Below the pieces are notes generated by a model. It was given only the letters and a program-made list of their open reading frames with translations, was not told the DNA's origin and did not search any database. A DNA stretch of 17,018 bases from RGIG4608 sp045643885. Its GTDB lineage: Bacteria; Bacillota; Clostridia; Oscillospirales; CAG-272. The stretch is taken from contig JAZRFY010000036.1 in assembly GCA_045643885.1 (NCBI GenBank), positions 1-17,018 on the forward strand. The letters are read 5' to 3'. A program made the translations under genes and the position numbers. Positions within the stretch are counted from its first letter, which is position 1. Every line of letters begins with the position of its first letter. Of this stretch, positions 6,644 to 12,161 are shown piece after piece.

Positions 6644-7057
6644 CTACTCGATTATTCCAAAACTATAAATTCCATATCCTTCGCTATCATCCAAAATAAC
6701 GCAAAACATCATGATTGTTTTGTCACTTACAAATATTTCATAAGTATATTCATATTTGTAACCCTCCCAAACGACTCCCCATGCGGACGAGGTGAATGAA
6801 GAGCCTATTATTTCGAATCCTTCTGAAAAATCAATTTCATTAAATTGTTCAAGCTTAGCGATAAATTTTTCGAATTCTTCTCCGTTTAGCTTTGAAGCGG
6901 GGTGTAGGTATTCTTTTGCCACATCGTCGCTCTCTGCTAAAGCATAACAAAATTCATTTCCGTATGCCTGTGCTTTGTCAAAATTGCAACTCGACAAGCA
7001 AACGGTAGAAAAAACAACCAATAAAACTAATAATTTTTTCATAATTCTGGCACCCAT
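6644..7057 (-). CDS. Small lipoprotein, paralogue of its upstream neighbour
   Basis: 137 residues from the ATG at 7057, which has GGAG eight bases upstream (inside the last codons of the preceding gene). A second in-frame ATG (7042, MKKLL) is also possible. A hydrophobic leader ends in lipobox LSSC. The mature part is acidic and carries NEFCYALAESDDVAKEYL and a later FSEGFEI, matching EEFCLALGEDIELAKAYL and FSDGVAL of the neighbour, so the pair arose by tandem duplication. The two genes abut: the upstream stop is 7058-7060. They share one promoter and end at the bidirectional terminator. I do not recognise the family; nothing shows an enzyme active site. Acidic small surface lipoproteins beside RHS debris could be orphan immunity proteins, which is speculation. 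Confidence 0.7.
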   Translation of the reverse strand: MGARIMKKLLVLLVVFSTVCLSSCNFDKAQAYGNEFCYALAESDDVAKEYLHPASKLNGEEFEKFIAKLEQFNEIDFSEGFEIIGSSFTSSAWGVVWEGYKYEYTYEIFVSDKTIMMFCVILDDSEGYGIYSFGIIE

Positions 7058-7495
7058 TTACTCTGCTCCATATGTACCCTGTTCAACATGAACAATACTA
7101 TAACCATTTTCGTCTTTTTCAACAGCAAAAAGAAGATTCACGACACTATTTCCAATTACAAGCTCACAGCCAAACTTATATGTACACACAAGTGGGTCAT
7201 ACTGCTTAGGATTGAATGTAAACCCATCTCGATCCTTTAGCGCCACCCCGTCTGAAAAACACACATCGTTTTCCAACTCAATTTCTTCTATAAAATCTTG
7301 GAGATTATCTTTACTTGGAGTGGAATCGGAACTTAAATACGCTTTTGCCAATTCGATGTCTTCCCCCAAAGCAAGGCAAAACTCCTCCGCAAAGGATACA
7401 GCTTCTCTCGCATCTACTAAATCAATTTCAAACAGATAGCACCCTGAAAAGAAAACCATACAAAATATAAGTAGAATTGCTATAAGTTTTTTCAT
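7058..7495 (-). CDS. Small lipoprotein of unknown function
   Basis: The frame opens at 7516, but the start at 7495 is preferred: GGAGAAAA lies about ten bases upstream of it and the leader then begins MKKLIAILL. The 145-aa product has a signal peptide ending FFSGC (Cys19) and an acidic mature domain. EEFCLALGEDIELAKAYL is shared with the next gene, and Cys and Phe positions line up along the two proteins. The unit is read from the promoter at 7583-7611 through a leader of about 80 nt that is duplicated before the lipoprotein gene at 7750-8292. Family not recognised. Confidence 0.7.
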   Translation of the reverse strand: MKKLIAILLIFCMVFFSGCYLFEIDLVDAREAVSFAEEFCLALGEDIELAKAYLSSDSTPSKDNLQDFIEEIELENDVCFSDGVALKDRDGFTFNPKQYDPLVCTYKFGCELVIGNSVVNLLFAVEKDENGYSIVHVEQGTYGAE

Positions 7496-7503
7496 TTCAT
7501 TAT

Positions 7504-7615
7504 TTTCTCCAATCATATAAACTAAAAGCTAATTAAAAAGGTTATTGAACCATAATGTTATACTTTCAAGATTTCCAATTTCATTATACTTGTATTGGAT
7601 AGTTTTGTCAAGTGA
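7504..7615. repeat. 112-bp direct repeat, left copy (promoter and leader)
   Basis: Matches 8297-8408 with five mismatches (107/112). Each copy holds a minus-strand consensus promoter, the untranslated leader and the ribosome-site region of a lipoprotein gene. Confidence 0.93.
7583..7611 (-). promoter_or_regulatory. Consensus promoter of the tandem lipoprotein pair
   Basis: Minus strand TTGACA (7606-7611) and TATAAT (7583-7588), 17-bp spacer, inside the duplicated 112-bp segment. Confidence 0.88.
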
Positions 7616-7654
7616 AAAGGCAAAGCAGGCTTGTAAATCACAAACCTGCCTTTT
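7615..7654. terminator. Terminator between lipoprotein units
   Basis: Outer stem AAAAGGC / GCCTTTT and inner AGGCTTGT / ACAAACCT with one mismatch and a small bulge. T-rich on both exits. It is placed to end the minus-strand gene at 7750-8292. Confidence 0.65.
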
Positions 7655-7665
7655 AATTTGGTTAT

Positions 7666-7731
7666 TTAGTTGTAAGTCACGGTGCCGTCTTTAGCAATTT
7701 CCATCGGTGCAGTAAAATTGACAATATTTTG
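7666..7731 (-). pseudogene. Possible C-terminal remnant of an unidentified gene
   Basis: Minus-strand codons read ...NFTAPMEIAKDGTVTYN then TAA, directly before the 7615-7654 terminator and after an in-frame stop upstream. It looks like the end of a real protein left beside its terminator, but 22 codons cannot prove it. Confidence 0.3.
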
Positions 7732-7749
7732 TTAATATGATTTGAATTT

Positions 7750-8292
7750 TTAAGGAATATATTCGGGTCTATATAATTCAATTCCAAAGAATTCATACAC
7801 TAATTCATCGTAAAATTGGTTACTATGTGCTAGATGCTCAATAAATTTTCCGTCAGATGTATACTTTGCACACACATCATAATAATCGCCGTTTTCTTGG
7901 TCTGAAGTTTGAGATATAACTATAATATTTCCATCGTTTAAATGCATGAGTATGGTATACCCTATTGGATATAAAGAACTATTATTTTCATCCCAAAATA
8001 ATATCTGAGATAATTTGTCTGCAAATGCCGGTGTTTGATCTTGTTCAAGTTCCTTTATTAAATCCGAATCTTCGAAGCAAATATCATCAAGAACAAGGTC
8101 GGGATCAGAGATAAACCAAAACATATTATAAATTCGCTCCGGTGCTTCATCTTGATGAAAATATACCAACTGAACTTTTGTTACGTTGTTTTTTATCCAT
8201 TCAGAATCAAAAAAATACTCTGGTGGAGCGCAACTGGTGAGAGAGGGCAACAAAGCCAACATCAAACTTAGTAACAAACAAATTTTTTTCAT
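7750..8292 (-). CDS. Lipoprotein of unknown function
   Basis: GGAGAAA four bases before the ATG at 8292 fixes this start; the longer frame from 8313 lacks a ribosome site. The 180-aa product has a signal peptide with lipobox LTSC (Cys21). The mature domain is acidic, with FFDSEWIKNNVTKVQLVYF, then DSDLIKELEQ, then a beta-rich part (GYTILMHLNDGNIIVISQ) and a closing YDELVYEFFG. The order of these parts resembles the lipoprotein encoded at 9444-9935: a strand, a DxDLI helix, then a dGyxIi strand pair. They may be distant relatives. It is transcribed from the right copy of the duplicated promoter. Family not recognised; no catalytic motif seen. Confidence 0.72.
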   Translation of the reverse strand: MKKICLLLSLMLALLPSLTSCAPPEYFFDSEWIKNNVTKVQLVYFHQDEAPERIYNMFWFISDPDLVLDDICFEDSDLIKELEQDQTPAFADKLSQILFWDENNSSLYPIGYTILMHLNDGNIIVISQTSDQENGDYYDVCAKYTSDGKFIEHLAHSNQFYDELVYEFFGIELYRPEYIP

Positions 8293-8296
8293 AATA

Positions 8297-8408
8297 TTTC
8301 TCCAATCATTCAAACTAAAAGCTAATTAAAAAGGTTATTGAACCATGATGTTATACTTTCAATATTTCCGATTTCATTATACTTGTATTGGATAGTTTTG
8401 TCAAGTGA
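8297..8408. repeat. 112-bp direct repeat, right copy (promoter and leader)
   Basis: Second copy of 7504-7615, shifted by 793 bp. Its right edge (8408) abuts exactly the stop codon of the RHS fragment at 8409. Confidence 0.93.
8376..8404 (-). promoter_or_regulatory. Consensus promoter of the lipoprotein gene at 7750-8292
   Basis: Minus strand TTGACA (8399-8404) and TATAAT (8376-8381) with 17-bp spacer, identical to the left copy. Confidence 0.88.
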
Positions 8409-8498
8409 CTAATTATCTTCTCTCACAAGTTGACCGTACTCGTCATAGGTGTATGATATTGTATATCCACCCTCTGAAACAGAAGCAATTCGTCCCAT
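8409..8498 (-). pseudogene. RHS/YD-repeat protein fragment
   Basis: The minus strand encodes MGRIASVSEGGYTISY then TYDEYGQLVREDN and TAG. RI.SVSEG and Y.YDEYGQLVRE are hallmark RHS core text. Only 29 codons remain. The fragment fits exactly between the right copy of the 112-bp promoter repeat and the right copy of the 63-bp terminator repeat. In intact RHS proteins this text comes shortly before the GNPTSYLG text found at 6558-6614, so both pieces are in the expected order and strand. Confidence 0.78.
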
Positions 8499-8560
8499 AT
8501 AAGAGATTTTTTGGTTAATTCAAAACAACATAAAAAAGAGCAGGATTCCCCTGCTCTTTT
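8498..8560. repeat. 63-bp direct repeat, right copy
   Basis: 61 of 63 bases match 6434-6496, including the last codons of the Hrb-Rbr fusion and the stop, without the rest of the gene. The two mismatches are adjacent (GT to AC). Confidence 0.93.
8534..8560. terminator. Orphan copy of the bidirectional terminator
   Basis: Same 11-bp stem as 6470-6496, but no intact gene ends here. Confidence 0.8.
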
Positions 8561-8595
8561 TGTTATTGATTTGGAAAAATTATTATTTGCCAATA

Positions 8596-8624
8596 TTGAA
8601 ATGCCGTCAGAACTGTGCTATAAT
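8596..8624 (+). promoter_or_regulatory. Promoter without a following ORF
   Basis: TTGAAA (8596-8601), 17-bp spacer, TATAAT (8619-8624). Only about 50 bases separate the predicted start from a strong terminator. Confidence 0.65.
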
Positions 8625-8630
8625 GGTTAC

Positions 8631-8715
8631 AGTTGCAAAACATATTTTACGATTACATATTTTGAACCAAAAAACGATGCAAAAGGAACTATTTTTAGTT
8701 CCTTTTGCTTTTTTT
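8631..8715 (+). ncRNA. Candidate small RNA (promoter-terminator pair)
   Basis: A transcript of about 85 nt is predicted from the promoter at 8596-8624 and the terminator at 8679-8715. The 5' half is A/U-rich and unstructured by eye. No ribosome site plus ORF fits in it. I recognise no Rfam family. Confidence 0.4.
8679..8715 (+). terminator. Strong intrinsic terminator
   Basis: Thirteen-bp perfect stem GCAAAAGGAACTA / TAGTTCCTTTTGC (8679-8691 with 8696-8708), TTTT loop, followed by seven T. Confidence 0.9.
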
Positions 8716-8719
8716 CGAC

Positions 8720-8748
8720 TTTACATATCACCTTTGTTGTGGTATAAT
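8720..8748 (+). promoter_or_regulatory. Promoter of the tRNA-Arg gene
   Basis: TTTACA (8720-8725), 17-bp spacer, TATAAT (8743-8748); the tRNA begins 24 bases later. Confidence 0.8.
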
Positions 8749-8771
8749 ATGTCTCGCAAGTAAGTAAATAT

Positions 8772-8848
8772 CCGCCCTTAGCTCAGTTGGATAGAGTACC
8801 GGATTCCGATTCCGTTGGTCGAGGGTTCAACTCCCCCAGGGTGGGCCA
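8772..8848 (+). tRNA. tRNA-Arg (anticodon CCG)
   Basis: The 77 bases fold into a cloverleaf with CCA encoded. Acceptor CCGCCCT / AGGGTGG has one G-U. The D arm is GCTC / GAGT with a G-U at the base, and the anticodon loop TTCCGAT gives CCG for codon CGG. The variable loop is TGGTC and the T loop TTCAACT. Two stem mismatches are visible: C27-U43 in the anticodon stem and A50-C64 in the T stem. It has its own promoter and terminator, so it is probably expressed, but the mismatches suggest divergence. Confidence 0.88.
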
Positions 8849-8888
8849 GAAAAAGACTCAGGATTGGATACAATTCTGAGTCTTTTTC
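8849..8888 (+). terminator. Terminator of the tRNA gene
   Basis: An 18-bp stem (8849-8866 with 8871-8888, one G-U) closed by GATA begins directly after the tRNA CCA and ends in CTTTTTC. Confidence 0.88.
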
Positions 8889-8891
8889 AAC

Positions 8892-9045
8892 TAAATCCAC
8901 CCTTTTAGGTGGGTTAAATCGTATTCACGATGAAATCCCACTTGCGTGGGATGAAATCCGCCTCGACGGCGGGTGGGTGGATTTAATTTCATCCAAGCAA
9001 TGCTTGGATTTCATCTGCCTGTGGCAGATTTCATCGCGTAGCGAT
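8892..9045. repeat. Array of seven hairpins upstream of the four-helix-bundle gene
   Basis: Hairpins with arms: AATCCACC/GGTGGGTT (8894-8915), ATCGT/ACGAT (8918-8931), ATCCCAC/GTGGGAT (8935-8952), CCGCC/GGCGG (8958-8972), ATCCAAG/CTTGGAT (8991-9009), ATCTGCC/GGCAGAT (9013-9029), ATCGC/GCGAT (9033-9045). Each arm differs in sequence, yet the joints are constant: GATGAAATC in the left half and GATTTCATC in the right half. TAAATCCACCC (8892-8902) also pairs exactly with GGGTGGATTTA (8975-8985), enclosing the first four. Not CRISPR: no constant repeat of 20 bases or more. Confidence 0.85.
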
Positions 9046-9052
9046 TTCATTA

Positions 9053-9081
9053 TTGCTTTTCTTTAGAATTTATGCTATACT
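9053..9081 (+). promoter_or_regulatory. Promoter of the four-helix-bundle / lipoprotein unit
   Basis: TTGCTT (9053-9058), 17-bp spacer, TATACT (9076-9081). It begins right after the last hairpin of the array. Confidence 0.65.
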
Positions 9082-9099
9082 TAAGTCGAGGTGATTATT

Positions 9100-9447
9100 A
9101 TGGCAGAAAACAAACTCGCAGATTTATCTATTGATTTTGCAGTAAGTATTTTGAAAGTGACTGACGGTATTAAAGGACATTATTCTCTTATAAATCAGTT
9201 GGAGCGTAGTGCTACCTCGATTGGTGCTAATATTCGTGAAGCAAAATATGCTCACAGCAAGGCGGATTTTATATCCAAGCTTCAAATCGCATTAAAAGAA
9301 TGCTATGAAACTGAATATTGGCTTGAACTGATGCAAAAATCCGAAATTTTCACTGGTGATGTTGTGAAAACTCTTTTACACGATTGCGGTGTAATAAGAC
9401 GAATGTTGATTTCGAGTTGTAAAACTCTAAAGGAGAATGGAAAATGA
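9100..9447 (+). CDS. Four-helix bundle protein (23S rRNA intervening-sequence protein type)
   Basis: 115 residues from ATG 9100, chosen because GAGGTGA lies 6-7 bases upstream; an in-frame GTG at 9091 overlaps that ribosome site. RSATSIGANIREA at about residues 36-48 and FISKLQIALKECYETEYWL further on are the family signature (TIGR02436 / S23-like). Relatives include the protein encoded inside 23S rRNA insertions and the Avd accessory protein of diversity-generating retroelements; they form pentameric basic barrels that bind nucleic acid. No reverse transcriptase or rRNA is nearby, so the role here is unknown. The stop overlaps the next start (ATGA), indicating translational coupling with a lipoprotein gene. 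The hairpin array lies immediately upstream of its promoter. Confidence 0.85.
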   Translation: MAENKLADLSIDFAVSILKVTDGIKGHYSLINQLERSATSIGANIREAKYAHSKADFISKLQIALKECYETEYWLELMQKSEIFTGDVVKTLLHDCGVIRRMLISSCKTLKENGK

Positions 9448-9935
9448 AAAAACTGATAACTGCAATACTATTATTTACGATAGCATGGTCTTTATGCTCT
9501 TGTGGTAAAATTGATAAGCGCATCACCTTTTCGGGCGAGTGCTATCAAACCTTAGAGGTTGAAATCTATTATCTAGAAGAAGTTTACGACAATAGCACTG
9601 TACAAAATCTTCGTGATGAAAACATCCCCATATGTGTGTTAAACAATTTGGCTGATGACGGTGACTTAATATCCGATTTAATGAGTGAGATTTCCTCACT
9701 TGCATTTAGCCAAGAGGTAATATATTTTCCTGTGGCTATCGATTGGGTTTATACTTATGAAGGATATGTTATATGTGTTGTATATCCAAATGGATATGAT
9801 ATTATTGCTCCCAACGGTCAGTTTTATTATTCTTTAGATCCGAAGGGGAAGGAACACTATAAGTGTGGTCATTCCGATTATTCAGGAGAAACCGAATGGT
9901 CGGCAATCATCGAACAATATATAACGAATCATTAA
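9444..9935 (+). CDS. Lipoprotein of unknown function, coupled to the four-helix-bundle gene
   Basis: A 163-aa product with ribosome site AGGAG at 9431-9435 and start ATG overlapping the preceding stop. The signal peptide runs MKKLITAILLFTIAW and ends SLCSC; Cys20 is the likely lipidation site, with Cys at the -2 position, which is unusual. The mature part has IYYLEEVYD, DGDLISDLMSEI, then EGYVICVVYPNGYDII, GQFYYSL and a final SAIIEQYI. The order resembles the lipoprotein encoded at 7750-8292. Why a secreted protein is coupled to a cytosolic nucleic-acid-binding one is unclear. Family not recognised. Confidence 0.72.
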   Translation: MKKLITAILLFTIAWSLCSCGKIDKRITFSGECYQTLEVEIYYLEEVYDNSTVQNLRDENIPICVLNNLADDGDLISDLMSEISSLAFSQEVIYFPVAIDWVYTYEGYVICVVYPNGYDIIAPNGQFYYSLDPKGKEHYKCGHSDYSGETEWSAIIEQYITNH

Positions 9936-9953
9936 TCTACCTATCGTTAAAAT

Positions 9954-9981
9954 TGAACCCATTTTGCAAAATGAACCCATT
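9954..9981. repeat. Direct repeat with an embedded palindrome near the element end
   Basis: TGAACCCATT occurs at 9954-9963 and 9972-9981. The perfect palindrome CATTTTG/CAAAATG spans 9960-9973. It lies between the last chromosomal-type gene and the recombinase, so it is a candidate attachment region, unproven. Confidence 0.35.
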
Positions 9982-9999
9982 AGGATTTTGTATCCTTTT
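9982..9999 (+). terminator. Weak terminator after the coupled lipoprotein gene
   Basis: AGGAT / ATCCT (9982-9986 with 9992-9996), 5-base loop, followed by TTTC. The stem is short. Confidence 0.35.
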
Positions 10000-10013
10000 C
10001 ACCAATTACTCTC

Positions 10014-10099
10014 AAAAAAGCCGTATCTTTAGGGTCGTGCCCTAAAGGACAGTTTTGCAAGAATACGGTATATCTCGAAAGAGGTATGCCGTATTCTTG
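10014..10099 (-). terminator. Compound terminator after the serine recombinase, with competing stems
   Basis: Read on the minus strand, a 19-bp hairpin (10089-10099 with 10058-10068, extended by wobble pairs to a 4-base loop) comes first. Then comes CTTTAGGG / CCCTAAAG (10040-10047 with 10027-10034), and AAGATACGG at 10021-10029 followed by C and six T (10014-10019). AAGATACGG can instead pair with CCGTATTCTT of the first hairpin. The + strand reading of the first hairpin also ends in T. Confidence 0.65.
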
Positions 10100-10106
10100 T
10101 TTTTGT

Positions 10107-11774
10107 TTAAGCGCTTTTGACACTTTGGAGTTCTCGCATCATTTCAATAAGTTCCTTTTCACCGGGGATATCAATAAGCCCTACCGCGGTAAAGTAAACA
10201 TCAAGACGTACTTGCTTTCTTCCGTCGATCTTTTCGCTATTATGCACTTCTATACGCCGAATGAGCCTATTAACAATGGCGGGTGTTAGTTCTTTAATAT
10301 CAGTACATTGGCGAATCGTTTCAAGAAACGCGCGGAGATCCACCTTGTCTTGTTCCATCGTCTTTAAGGATTCTTCAGCTTTTGCTGTTTCGGTAACCAA
10401 CTGATTTTGTTCTGCTTCATAGCTCGCCATCATTTTGGAGAAACGTGCATCGGGGATCTTGCCAAGTACGTTATCTTCGTAAATGCGTTCGATCAGTTTA
10501 TCAAGCTCCTTTATTCTTCGCTTGTTTCGCTCGATAGTGGCTTTCATATTACGGGAGTTTACCTCTTTCGTAATATTATGCTTCTTGGCGTACATATAGA
10601 GGAATACCGCCTCATATTGCTGAATGAACAGTGCCACTCTTTTCACAAGTTCAAGAATGGCTTCCCGAAGGACAACCTCTCTGATAAAATGAATGGAACA
10701 AGAACCTCTATTTTCTTTGTAGGCAGAACATCTGTGAAACTCTTGCTCCGGCTTTATGCTTTTAGCCGCGCAAAAATAGAGCTTAGATTTACAATCAGCG
10801 CAGTAGAGCAATCCCGAAAACAGACTTTCTCTACCTGTAGCGGTATTTCGTCTACGGCTGTCTCGAAGTTCTTGAACGCGATTGAAGGTGTCTTCATCGA
10901 TAATAGCTTCTTGTGTATTGGGAATGATCTGCCACTCCTCCTCGGGATTATAAACCGTTTTGTGCACCTTGTAACTGACAAGTGAAGTTTTGAAGTTGAC
11001 CGTACACCCCGTATATTGACGATTTTCCAAAATGTGTCGGACAGAGGTTGTACTCCATGCGCATTTTCCGCGAGCCGAAATATCATTAGAGGATTTTCTG
11101 CCGTTTTCCAAATAATATGCGGTTGGAGATAAAATTTGTTCATCCTCCAATCTACGGGCAATTTTCATGGGTCCAAGTCCTTCAAGCGTTAATTCAAAAA
11201 TATAGCGAACAACCTTCGCCGCTTCCTCATCAATAATCCATTGTTTGGGATCATCTTGGGATTTGATATATCCATAAGGGATAGCTGCGGCAATTCGTTC
11301 TCCTTTGTCCGCCTTGGACTTCCACACAGCACGGATCTTCTTGCTCGTCTGCGCTGCGTACCACTCGTTGAAGATGTTGTTGAACGGCATCATCTCCGTG
11401 CCGGTGTTCTTTAGAGTATCAACGTTCTCTTGAATTGCTATAAAGCGGACACCGAGTGTAGGATATTTAATCTCCAAGTATTCACCAACGTCGAGGTAGT
11501 TTCGACCGAAGCGGCTGAGATCTTTTACAATGACTACGCCTATCTCTCCGTTTTCGATCATCCGCTGCATACGCTGAAAGTCCGGACGATCAAAGGTCGT
11601 ACCCGATATGCCGTCGTCTACAAAGAACATTGTGTTGTGGAATCCGTTTGCCCTCGCATATTGGGCAAGGATTTCTTTTTGGTTGGATATACTGTTGCTT
11701 TCGCCCTCGCGCCCGTCGTCCTGTGACAGACGGCAGTAAAGGGCGGTTATTTTATTCTCGGCTTGTTTTATCAT
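10107..11774 (-). CDS. Large serine recombinase (TndX/TnpX-type integrase)
   Basis: A 555-aa site-specific recombinase that should excise and integrate the element. The N-terminal resolvase domain (about 8-165) has YCRLSQDD with nucleophile Ser17, DLSRFGRNYLD (Arg87-x... of the active site) and FDRPDF. A recombinase domain follows (about 178-300), then a zinc ribbon (Cys325, Cys328, Cys349, Cys359), a charged coiled-coil (about 405-485) and a C-terminal DUF4368-like part, RLIRRIEVH onward. The domain order matches the large serine recombinases of Tn4451 and Tn5397. AGGAAAAGGTGAAAT precedes the ATG. It is the last gene before the element end, the usual position for these enzymes, and has its own promoter at 11824-11852. 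Confidence 0.93.
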   Translation of the reverse strand: MIKQAENKITALYCRLSQDDGREGESNSISNQKEILAQYARANGFHNTMFFVDDGISGTTFDRPDFQRMQRMIENGEIGVVIVKDLSRFGRNYLDVGEYLEIKYPTLGVRFIAIQENVDTLKNTGTEMMPFNNIFNEWYAAQTSKKIRAVWKSKADKGERIAAAIPYGYIKSQDDPKQWIIDEEAAKVVRYIFELTLEGLGPMKIARRLEDEQILSPTAYYLENGRKSSNDISARGKCAWSTTSVRHILENRQYTGCTVNFKTSLVSYKVHKTVYNPEEEWQIIPNTQEAIIDEDTFNRVQELRDSRRRNTATGRESLFSGLLYCADCKSKLYFCAAKSIKPEQEFHRCSAYKENRGSCSIHFIREVVLREAILELVKRVALFIQQYEAVFLYMYAKKHNITKEVNSRNMKATIERNKRRIKELDKLIERIYEDNVLGKIPDARFSKMMASYEAEQNQLVTETAKAEESLKTMEQDKVDLRAFLETIRQCTDIKELTPAIVNRLIRRIEVHNSEKIDGRKQVRLDVYFTAVGLIDIPGEKELIEMMRELQSVKSA

Positions 11775-11797
11775 ATTTCACCTTTTCCTTTCTGTAA

Positions 11798-11840
11798 GCC
11801 GAGCATTGCTGTAAGGTAGCCCTATTATACAATGCCCGGC
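11798..11840. repeat. Inverted repeat spanning the recombinase promoter
   Basis: GCCGAGCATTG (11798-11808) and CAATGCCCGGC (11830-11840) are inverted with one mismatch and a 21-base centre holding the -10 box. One arm lies in the -35/-10 spacer, so this suits a DNA operator better than an RNA hairpin. Confidence 0.55.
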
Positions 11841-11852
11841 GCATCCTTGCAA
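11824..11852 (-). promoter_or_regulatory. Promoter of the recombinase gene
   Basis: Minus strand TTGCAA (11847-11852), 17-bp spacer, TATAAT (11824-11829); leader about 45 nt. Confidence 0.7.
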
Positions 11853-11857
11853 TTCTG

Positions 11858-12148
11858 TCACGGCAAATCATCCGTTAGCTTTTGCGTGAGGATCAGATCA
11901 CGAAACTGAGAAAGCAACGTGCTTGTACCATCCTCGGAAAAATGGGTGTTGACCACGTAATCGACCGTTCCGATGCGCTTTGTGAAATTGAGTGCCGAAG
12001 GATAATGAACAAGCGGCGCGTTCTGAATGGCAGCTGAGTCGCGTGTAAGATATGGGATATGCTCGTCCAAAAATATCGGTTCATCAATATTGATAGGTTC
12101 ACGAACAACGATGGTACGAACATCGGGTAATTCTATTTTCTTTACCAT
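11858..12148 (-). CDS. TnpW-like transposon-encoded protein
   Basis: 96 residues from the ATG at 12148, which has AAAGGAGA eight bases upstream; the frame could open at 12181 but that would lie inside parB without a ribosome site. The C-terminal half, FTKRIGTVDYVVNTHF and then LLSQFRDLIL, fits the TnpW pattern (RIG.T.Y.V..HFS then a helix with K/RDLI) found on Tn4451-type elements, where its role is undefined. The N-terminal half is Pro/Glu/Asp-rich and not recognised. It follows parB by 13 bases, so it is cotranscribed. The recombinase promoter lies around its stop codon. Confidence 0.65.
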   Translation of the reverse strand: MVKKIELPDVRTIVVREPINIDEPIFLDEHIPYLTRDSAAIQNAPLVHYPSALNFTKRIGTVDYVVNTHFSEDGTSTLLSQFRDLILTQKLTDDLP

Positions 12149-12161
12149 AGGCACTCTCCTT

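Noticed and set aside
8511..8747. 78-codon frame after the right 63-bp repeat
   Set aside because: It begins in the repeated gene tail, runs through two terminators and two promoters and has no ribosome site.
8892..9045. Hairpin array as CRISPR or as an ordinary terminator cluster
   Set aside because: The hairpin arms all differ and constant parts are only about nine bases. There are no T-runs after the stems, and the tRNA terminator is already complete before it.
9100..9447. Diversity-generating retroelement because of the Avd-like protein
   Set aside because: No reverse transcriptase, template repeat or variable repeat is visible in the window.
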